Source: Asterionellopsis glacialis (Eukaryota > Bacillariophyta > Plagiogrammaphyceae > Rhaphoneidales > Asterionellopsidaceae). From it: 27,560 bases of DNA. Shown here one piece after another: positions 21,501-27,560 of the stretch. Made by a program: the position numbers and the translations under genes. The number at the start of each line of letters is the position of its first letter. Within the stretch, counting starts at the first letter, position 1. The stretch lies in NCBI GenBank assembly GCA_014885115.2, contig WKLE02000671.1, positions 1 to 27,560 on the forward strand, given 5' to 3'. Below the pieces are notes generated by a model that searched no databases, was not told where the DNA came from, and saw only the letters and a program-made list of their open reading frames with translations.

Positions 21501-21776
21501 GTCTGGTGTTCTTTTCTTCGTCGATGATTCGGTACCTTTATTCTTCCCTAGAAAACGCATTGGACTCTTTGATAATAAATTGCTTGTGTATGCCTTCACT
21601 GCCTTCAATCTAGCGCCACGTCGATTTTGTTCTTGTTGGTAATAATGACCCCCATCTAAACTGCGTCTACCACCAAGGTCATCATTGTCAATATCGATCG
21701 TATACAATAGCTCCGCGTATAGAGATCGCAATCGTTCAACTGAGTAGGGATTGCTTTCGCCCTTGAAAATGTTCAT
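18522..21776 (-). CDS. CLEC16A/gop-1-like endosomal protein (FPL domain)
   Basis: A 1084-residue, intronless frame with an ATG start. CLEC16A-family proteins act at endosomes and lysosomes in membrane traffic, autophagy and mitophagy. The N-terminus (SVERLRSLYAELLYTI, residues 12-27) and the FPL domain at about 140-345 match the family: VFEYFCEKNMLSLFVDI near 178-194, TSLYYLLSNHYVNDLV near 244-259 and VNFLKTLALKLSD near 281-293. A plant/animal-like helical middle follows. A PH-like region lies at about 905-1025 (HVLVLDPTDLFVV, then a strand-rich segment). The low-complexity insert at about 30-130 is longer than in animals. The last 40 residues are acidic and contain EEFGDFV, which resembles an adaptor gamma-ear/GGA-ear binding motif. 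Animal homologues have many introns; this copy has none. The divergent neighbour starts 937 bp away. Confidence 0.9.
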   Translation of the reverse strand: MNIFKGESNPYSVERLRSLYAELLYTIDIDNDDLGGRRSLDGGHYYQQEQNRRGARLKAVKAYTSNLLSKSPMRFLGKNKGTESSTKKRTPDRRDLTAAFHVLSATPNSQKEGADCGALAVRDNAAVAALAAARSVESRVVELIRCIGEVVVYGEQKAAGKGQPQNKKNGFGIRADAVFEYFCEKNMLSLFVDIAKAKPPSNRYDGTETEGIGPNFNGVVWTSHVKAQVLQSISILLSNVQDATSLYYLLSNHYVNDLVASFLPMRQWTDPALEELMPVYVNFLKTLALKLSDAPSLFPFLKVTGADAVDESSASSFPIFASALEVATSSLAQSDAFVHLTCLNLLVNVLQISNPTIRSWVSSAEQEQRHFASHICQRLLQRYNRLATLTTGTAVDPVRSSAVIGQLTSLHDQLDFLNDVLWCGVRTLNVRICEYLLQRVVYVLLEDILVGSNTQSKKSIVSNNNNSKKGDIISPTDALAQTSVFFLSQIFLKLEYAPFLRMLAVAILHPDSPRAWSKVGGASKKMSNNATHEDYIMTPALNAIVQKKTNTSNGNRDTDAVPNPFRREILTLLQGKKGDWRCIPASILLESILKSEAFDLEALASLHLIPKLPSKEQNEGDNSDHNSHASDWSNSINIYLCDQHDRASAVSTLALECIGSLTLTMLSHIVDSCMKKSGTKDVAFFHDMLHDSPLVQGLGMARSFFAKQAKKLQGAAGVTEHFLDLMELAIRNRYNAKLLDTAASGVSKKTLVCSLSKFDGTSQGGNPELLVRKYGDVSSNDVEDARFAIRMALHYRALCKTVENLHSELTSALGPSTASPRWIEDHFQFDMMEIADDTLLTIGGLKEKPAVGTDLDLRGRTTFRFFPAGSATTRGFDSLATSSKNSHQRRKRKFTEDVLGHNIYPEHVLVLDPTDLFVVKTKSRIGQSKNSENRGTIIFSAPLSSVIAFAPDGEWLHIAIRQHEEGVGYLVKNGNMALRFESVGTCLIVRQYLERSRTVLQRDLVQQIHALFSENAVVDSGNSSSLFQESADSKISGPSSPPAESIDEEEFGDFVGGRIAPTVINEEDMQDYEDCIEVDEDELL

Positions 21777-22713
21777 TGTCTTTCAATCTCCTCTTTTATT
21801 TCGAGCTTAGAAAGGTGCTTGTTTTGATCAACACTTCAGCAGCATCCAACTAGTTTTTGGTGCTAGAAGTATCAACACTTGTCATGAGTAGTCTATCGAT
21901 CTAATGGCTTTGTAGGCTTCCTAACCCTAAAAAAGCTTGAATAGATCCCAACGCTGTTGCTGGTGTTTTTTTCTCCGTTTTGTCAATAACAAAACGACCC
22001 ACATACGAAGTAAGACAACAGTCATTTTTTTTTAATTTTCAAACTTTATCGATAAAAAAAGCTCGTCATTCGACATGCAGAGAGGGTCATGCATCTTCTA
22101 TTAACTTTTTCATCTGAAAAAGCTCGTGCGCTCTGGACCAACAAAAAGCGCCAAAAGTAGGCGTGTTCTTTACAAGTTGACCGTATAAATATTTTTATAT
22201 AACGCTTATCCGTTATTAAAAGACTATCTAGGATCTACTTACTATTATATCGACAACGACTATGGGCTTCAAAGATAGATTGTAGAATATTGAATCATTA
22301 TACCAGTATGAATTTTGAAAAATTAGTCCAATGCATCCCTTCCTCAAAGTATCCAATATACGTAATAACTTTCCTATGTGATGAAATAGCTCGCATGAAT
22401 TTATGAAAAATTGGATTTTTAGTTTTCATGTTTTCACCATTAGATCCCGTTTGCTCCCTCTCCAGAGGCCCTCTAGTCCTAGGTACGTACCGTGACTTCC
22501 TTTTTGTACATTTTGGTATGACTGGAATACACTTCTTTGCCGGAGAGGAGAGAGCGAATTCATCTTCCTTTTCGTGACGTGCAACCTATTGAAAAAGGCT
22601 TCGCTCGCTTCGCCTCAACTAAATTACTCTATTTTCCACAGCAATATCAATTTGCTTGCTTGTTATGATATATATTGCCAAAATTCAAACAAGAAGCAGC
22701 AAAAGTACTAATC
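21777..22713. promoter_or_regulatory. Shared divergent promoter region
   Basis: The 937 bp between the divergent start codons of the CLEC16A-like gene and the beta-helix/propeller gene, so both promoters must lie here. I recognise no specific motif. The plus-strand frame stays open from a TTG at 22675, but the first ATG is at 22714. Confidence 0.5.
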
Positions 22714-25428
22714 ATGAGCGAAATCATCAAAGAAGAGCCATCGTCACCAAATAATAATGAAGATACCCCTGAGAACAATAAAGGGAGTTTTGATAGTGAC
22801 GAAGGCAAACAGGCAGTTGAAGAAGAATTTGTGCTTGATCATATACATGACGACGACTCGGTGGACAATGTTCTTGCTGAAGCAAATTCACTACCATCTC
22901 CAGCGAGGAAATTGCAAGAACAAGAAATGGAAGAAGGAAAAGAAGCTACGATTGCTCTTCCAACGGAAGTAACGACGACGAAAAAGAAGAAGAGTAAGAG
23001 CGATAATACAAAAATGGCTGAAACTCAACCTTCTACTAGAAAACCAGATCCGCCTGCTTACAAACTTCAAGATACTTTTTGCAAGTCCATTGTTATGGAT
23101 GCACCAGGAACGTTGGAGCCCTCCTCCACAGAAGTGACGGAGCAAGAAGAAGAAGAGCCGGCAAACACTTCTGTTGAAATACCATTCATTTTGAAATTCT
23201 TTTTAGTTTCGATTGCAATTTTGGTGGTTGTTGTCCTTGCCATGCAAATTGCAATAGGTATAAAGGTGCTTGAAGATAGTAGTGACGATGCTGGCATCTC
23301 AGCATCTGCTATCCCAACTTCCACAAAGGATACCGAGCAACCATCCATCACAATAACACCTACAACCAGGGCACCCACAACACCAAATCCATCACTGCCA
23401 TCCAAACCAACATCACAACCCAGTAGTGCAATTCCGCCCGAAGCGACACCACAACCCAGTAGTATCCCTCCAACTTACAATCCCGATGGCTGTGTCACCT
23501 TACCTGAGAATTCTCGTCAAGCGTTAGAGGATGTTTTGGTGGAAGCTGATGGGAGAAATATACTTCTCTGTAGTACATATATTGTGTTTGATCAAGAAAT
23601 CAAACTGGACCGTGGGATGTGGTTGGGTTGCGATGGCGAATGCATATTCGATGGCAATAAACGTACAAGACTTTTTTCATTCGGTAGTGCTGATTCACCT
23701 CTTACTGACGAGGCTGGTGGTACATTTTTTGACAACATAATCTTTCAAAATGGAAGCACAGACGGCCAAGGAGGTGCTATGGCTTTTTTTGGAGCACCGA
23801 GAGTTGCCTTTGTTGATTGCAGTTTCTTAGACAATGAAACCAATCTTGGTTCTTGGAACGGAGGAGCTATTCATATTGAGGACGGAGACTTTAGGATAGG
23901 AAGTTGCGTCTTTGCTAGGAATTTCGCAGGAGGCGGAGGGGCTATTAATACTGTTAACTCGAGAGGGTCGATTAGTGATTCGTATTTCATAAATAATACT
24001 GTTTCTGGATATTGGGAAGGGAACGCGATTGCGTTGTCCACAAGTGAAGACGATTCAAATAGTTTAAAAGATTTCTATTGCGTGGGCGAGAATATCTTCG
24101 TGGGAAATACCGGAGGATCTGCAGGTCAATTTTTCGAGCCAGACATCCTTGTTGGAGATGGTATGACATACGAAGGCTGCAACCCAGAATGGACAGGAAC
24201 GACCTATGAACCAACAGTAACACTACTTGGACCAGAAAATCATCGGTATGGTGATTCTGTGACTCTTTCCGACGATGGAAGCATCATGGCAGTTGTTGCT
24301 TATAACGTTTCTCTTGGCGTTAAAACCGAATTAGGTTATATTCAAGTATTTAAATTTGAAAACGACAACTATGCCCAGCTAGGAGGGAATATTGAAGTAC
24401 CACTGAATTCTAGTGGAGAGAGAATATCACTTTCTTCTTCATCGGATGGATATTCGATTGCTGTGGGCACCGGTTACAATGACAACAGTCTAGGAATGAC
24501 CCAAGCTGGCCAGGTGAGAGTATTCACTTTCATACATATTGTTTCGACTGACGGTGAATGGATCCAAGTAGGACCAACTCTTGATAGTCTTTTATCATGC
24601 CAATTATTTGGATATTCTGTCTCTTTATCTGGTGATGGAACGACCGTTGTCATAGGTGCACCGTACGTTGGAGATAGACCTCCCTGTAATGAAATGAATT
24701 CCGGAGGGGTAGTAGAAGTCTATAGTTTAGTTGGTAATCAACTGGATGGCCAATGGATACAACTTGGACAGTCTATAGTTGGAAGAGACGGTGATCGGCT
24801 TGGTACAGACGTTTCAATATCGAAAGACGGGCGAAGAATTTCCGCACGCACATCTCGATGGGATGATGATGGGGCCACTTCATCGGCGCTAGTATTTGAA
24901 CTTGGGATCCGTAGCTCATGGGAACAGCTTGGATTTGAAATCATGGCAGAAATTTCTGAATTTCTTAGTCGTGGAATGACATTGTCAGGCGACGGCAAAA
25001 GGATTGCCATTGCAAGCAAGTATATGGCCAATGGAGTTGCCTATGTGAATGTTTGGGAATGGTTTGATGATAGCGGCACCTGGGTTCAGGTTGGTTCAAC
25101 AATCGAAGATAGTGACAAGTGTTGCTCTTATTTTACTTTCGAGAACTCTGTAGCATTCTCGGACGATGGTGGTACTCTGGTATTTGGCAATCAGGGTCAT
25201 GGGCGTCCTGGTGAAGATGGGGACGAATTTCGAGGCATTGTACGGGTGTTCAAGTTGAGAAACGGATCATGGGTCCAAATTGGTAACAGCATCGAGGGTA
25301 ATAGAGCATTGTCGGAGGGAGAGATATGGTTTGGCTTTTCGGTGGCCATATCATCTGACGGTATGCGAATTGCTAGTGGTGCACCGAGTGGTAGTTATGT
25401 ACAGGTTTATGATCTGGAGGGAGAATGA
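22714..25428 (+). CDS. Type II membrane protein with beta-helix and seven propeller-like repeats
   Basis: From the first ATG the protein has 904 residues and no visible intron. Residues 1-155 are charged, Glu/Lys-rich and probably cytosolic. A single membrane span follows at about 159-182 (FLVSIAILVVVVLAMQIAI), then a PT/PS-rich stalk at about 199-255. Residues 262-487 look like a right-handed beta-helix of the pectin-lyase-like type, with repeated GGA-I, DCSFLDN and NNTVSG turns. From about 500 to the end, seven repeats of the form FGxSVxLSxDGxxIAIGAP...VxVF...WxQxG follow, as in an FG-GAP/WD-like seven-bladed propeller. The protein is likely displayed on the cell surface or in the secretory lumen for binding or adhesion. 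No catalytic residues are evident in the beta-helix. The frame is open to a TTG at 22675, but that is unlikely as a nuclear start. Confidence 0.8.
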   Translation: MSEIIKEEPSSPNNNEDTPENNKGSFDSDEGKQAVEEEFVLDHIHDDDSVDNVLAEANSLPSPARKLQEQEMEEGKEATIALPTEVTTTKKKKSKSDNTKMAETQPSTRKPDPPAYKLQDTFCKSIVMDAPGTLEPSSTEVTEQEEEEPANTSVEIPFILKFFLVSIAILVVVVLAMQIAIGIKVLEDSSDDAGISASAIPTSTKDTEQPSITITPTTRAPTTPNPSLPSKPTSQPSSAIPPEATPQPSSIPPTYNPDGCVTLPENSRQALEDVLVEADGRNILLCSTYIVFDQEIKLDRGMWLGCDGECIFDGNKRTRLFSFGSADSPLTDEAGGTFFDNIIFQNGSTDGQGGAMAFFGAPRVAFVDCSFLDNETNLGSWNGGAIHIEDGDFRIGSCVFARNFAGGGGAINTVNSRGSISDSYFINNTVSGYWEGNAIALSTSEDDSNSLKDFYCVGENIFVGNTGGSAGQFFEPDILVGDGMTYEGCNPEWTGTTYEPTVTLLGPENHRYGDSVTLSDDGSIMAVVAYNVSLGVKTELGYIQVFKFENDNYAQLGGNIEVPLNSSGERISLSSSSDGYSIAVGTGYNDNSLGMTQAGQVRVFTFIHIVSTDGEWIQVGPTLDSLLSCQLFGYSVSLSGDGTTVVIGAPYVGDRPPCNEMNSGGVVEVYSLVGNQLDGQWIQLGQSIVGRDGDRLGTDVSISKDGRRISARTSRWDDDGATSSALVFELGIRSSWEQLGFEIMAEISEFLSRGMTLSGDGKRIAIASKYMANGVAYVNVWEWFDDSGTWVQVGSTIEDSDKCCSYFTFENSVAFSDDGGTLVFGNQGHGRPGEDGDEFRGIVRVFKLRNGSWVQIGNSIEGNRALSEGEIWFGFSVAISSDGMRIASGAPSGSYVQVYDLEGE

Positions 25429-25758
25429 TTAAAACGGAAAATCTTTCGTTCAGCAGCTATCGTAAAGTATGAAATCCGTAATCAATGAAGCGAGCGGTAT
25501 AAACACAGAGTTATTTGAAAACCTCAGAATTGCTCAATTTTCTACTATGGGCACTTCAAAATTGGACATAAGTTGAGCTACAAAGGTGAGTCGTCAGCAT
25601 ATACTGATGATCACAGAAAGATACAATGAAGTATACGAAAATGCATTCATATTTATCACATAGAGTAGACCAGTCATACTTTTAACAACGCACGCTCATC
25701 GCGTCAACCATACTATTATTTTTTAATTTAGCTCCATCGTAATCTATATATTCCAAAT
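25429..25758. other. Short convergent intergenic spacer
   Basis: About 330 bp between the convergent beta-helix/propeller gene and the Ser-rich hypothetical gene. No gene or repeat is seen. Confidence 0.5.
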
Positions 25759-26478
25759 TCAATTAGTGCTATCTTCGCTGTCAACAAAGATGTACGGTGC
25801 TTTTTTGTCCGACCCGGAACCACTGGAGAGAGAGAGGCTCCCTAAAAGAGAAGTTGCTTTGTTGTTTACTTGTTCACAGGCTCTTAAGACTTCCGAAGTT
25901 CTAGACCAAGTTTTTAGATAATTCGCCATTTTACGCGATGGAGCTGCTCGTAGGGCGCTCCGTTCCTTTTGAGCGTGACTTTCTCTTACCGCTTCATCTG
26001 AAAATCTTACGGAAGTGGTATTTTTCTTTTCTGCAACCTTTTTTCGATGCGTTATTATTGGTTCTTGTCTTGGTACATGTACATCTATGGGAAGCCTACA
26101 CGGAATAGTGCTTCTAGATGCAACCCATTTTTCATAAGAGTCATCAGGTTCACTCAGTTGGAATGATCGTTCGCTGAACTGCTTTTTCAAAGATCCTCGA
26201 AGTCTTGTCGAAGGTACTCTATCGGTGATAATAGCACTATCGCTCTTCGATCTACCCCAACAAGTAGGCGGGTCCTCCTGTTTTACTCTAAAATCTCGTA
26301 GAGAATTTTGTTTTGCGACGACTTTAAGTACATTTAGTATTTGTGAATCATCGGTAGTATTCTCACTAGCACTTGTTGCTGTTGACGATGACGAACAAGA
26401 TCCAACCGAAGATTCGTCGTCTACATGTTGAACAGAGTAGTAATTACGATCGAACTTTTCAAGCTTTTTGGGTTGCAT
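25759..26478 (-). CDS. Ser-rich hypothetical protein with conserved SVRFSDEAV motif
   Basis: A 239-residue ATG-started frame without visible introns. The N-terminal 45 residues are Ser/Thr/Asp-rich and look disordered. Two basic-Ser patches lie near residues 95-110 (RGSLKKQFSERSF). SVRFSDEAVRE at about 156-166 resembles a short motif, [S/T]VRFS-D-x-A-V, that I associate with many diatom proteins of unknown function. It is followed by an Arg/Lys-rich helix and a Ser/Gly-rich C-terminus. There is no signal peptide or membrane span, so the protein is likely cytosolic or nuclear. The function is unknown. The composition and length support a real gene rather than a chance frame. Confidence 0.65.
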   Translation of the reverse strand: MQPKKLEKFDRNYYSVQHVDDESSVGSCSSSSTATSASENTTDDSQILNVLKVVAKQNSLRDFRVKQEDPPTCWGRSKSDSAIITDRVPSTRLRGSLKKQFSERSFQLSEPDDSYEKWVASRSTIPCRLPIDVHVPRQEPIITHRKKVAEKKNTTSVRFSDEAVRESHAQKERSALRAAPSRKMANYLKTWSRTSEVLRACEQVNNKATSLLGSLSLSSGSGSDKKAPYIFVDSEDSTN

Positions 26479-27560
26479 CGATCGGTTATTGTCTCCTTTG
26501 TGTTTGATGATGCCAGTGTCAAATTTGTTCTGTTGTCAACGATATGTTGTATTAGTGGTGACCTGTGTATGTAATAAATTGGAAATAGAGGTGAAGTTGT
26601 GTAGTCGGTTGGGTTTCTTGTCGGTGAAAATCACAACAACTGTATGAAGCCCGGTTTGTCCAAAATGGTTCGTACAACTGAACTGTCCGTGAATGAGACA
26701 AAAGTTATACTAGGATCCCCAGTAGGCTTAATTTGCATTACGTATGGACCTAAATCACTTATTGCCTTTCCACGCGATTGGAAATTGAAACGTAGACGGG
26801 ACGTGACCTCGACCGTGACTGGAAAGTTCTGAGATGACATAATGCAGTATGTATTGTCCAAATTTCCGTTGTGCACCTTTAAGTACGAAGAATCAATATC
26901 CATTGCATGCCATTTTCAAAATATTTAATGTATTCCGTCTTGAATACGTTGAATATTGGGTCATGAGCTATGGCATTCGATAATCTTCCTCACAAAAGAA
27001 GAAAGTTCACAAACAGCTGTACCGGTAAGTATTATTCGAGACATGTGGTTGCGATGCTACCAGCTACAGTATGTCAAACTAGTTGTCAAAGAACAAAGAT
27101 CTCGACATGTTCATCCCCGCAAGCGAACCCCAAGGGCTTTCACCAGCATTAAACAAAGAAATCAATACTATACAGAAAGAAAAGTATTCCTACTATATTG
27201 CTGGCCGTCAATAATGGACTTGACTTATTTTAGGAGTATCTGTGCCAAAGCGGTTCGCTTTCGGACAAACTTTAATTCCGTACCAATGGAACATTCGAAA
27301 AATCCTTCAAAATGTCAATATATTAAGTTGGAGAGCTGAGCTGTGAAAAAGTCAAACTTGATTCATTTTTTCAGTAGTCCATCTTTACAAAAATCCGTGA
27401 AGAAAAAACCTCGTGAAACTTGTAAGAAAAGGGATATGGTAATATTTAGACATCTTTCACAAAATACAAAAAAGTTCTTCCCGTGAACTGTGCCACAAAA
27501 GCAATGTCAACATCATGGAAATAAGATGAGAAGACGCGTGACCTGTGTGATCAGACAACG
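26479..27560. other. Terminal intergenic region with unassigned short frames
   Basis: No recognised gene. A 90-codon ATG frame on the minus strand (26903-26631) has a fairly even composition (segments like CIMSSQNFPVTVEV) and could be a small gene. On the plus strand, a 34-codon stretch near 27097-27201, in a frame without a clear start, reads FIPASEPQGLSPALN onward and looks coding-like; it may be an exon or a relic. I cannot assign either. Confidence 0.35.

Noticed and set aside
22675..22713. Thirteen-codon N-terminal extension of the beta-helix/propeller protein
   Set aside because: The first codon is TTG; a nuclear eukaryotic gene should start at the ATG at 22714, which is in frame.
1..27560. 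tRNA, rRNA, CRISPR array, insertion sequence or complete transposon
   Set aside because: I saw no cloverleaf with a T-loop consensus, no spaced repeat array, no transposase or reverse transcriptase motif, and no terminal repeats.

Overview
This window looks like nuclear DNA of a diatom, probably a pennate one (inference). The support is AT-rich intergenic DNA, small GT-AG introns (about 90-230 nt), extracellular proteins with long PT/PS-rich stalks, and protein families common in diatom genomes. There is no operon structure; genes lie on both strands, several with introns. A few open frames begin at TTG or GTG codons, which are not credible nuclear starts, so I moved those starts to ATG or called the frame a fragment.

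Left part (1-5.3 kb) is gene-poor and partly decayed. It holds an intact FkbM-type methyltransferase (+), a short orphan ORF (+), a hypothetical ORF (-), a thiolase C-terminal fragment with no start codon (+), and a four-lesion-free splice framework around a broken METTL24-like methyltransferase (-) that carries one frameshift and two in-frame stops. Next come a membrane-anchored SGNH-like protein (-, 6.1-7.7 kb) and a three-exon FIT/FITM-like lipid-droplet protein (-, 8.7-10.05 kb), which I rebuilt from phase-matched splice sites.

The centre (11.6-17.2 kb) is the most striking part. Two five-exon genes for gametolysin-like (M11) zinc metalloproteases face each other tail to tail. All four introns sit at the same positions and phases in both copies, and in both an intron splits the codon of the catalytic glutamate. 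The catalytic halves are conserved, while the stalks and C-terminal membrane anchors have diverged. One copy has an assembly gap (N run) inside a 36-nt tandem repeat coding for the stalk.

Right part (18.5-26.5 kb): an intronless CLEC16A/gop-1-like gene (-) ends in an acidic tail with an FGDF motif. A divergent gene (+) encodes a type II membrane protein with a cytosolic tail, one membrane segment, a PT stalk, a right-handed beta-helix and seven propeller-like repeats. A Ser-rich hypothetical protein (-) follows. The last kilobase holds nothing I can assign.

Together the genes suggest membrane traffic and the cell surface (surface proteases, beta-helix/propeller receptor-like protein, endolysosomal CLEC16A, ER lipid-droplet FIT protein), but there is no evidence that they form one pathway.
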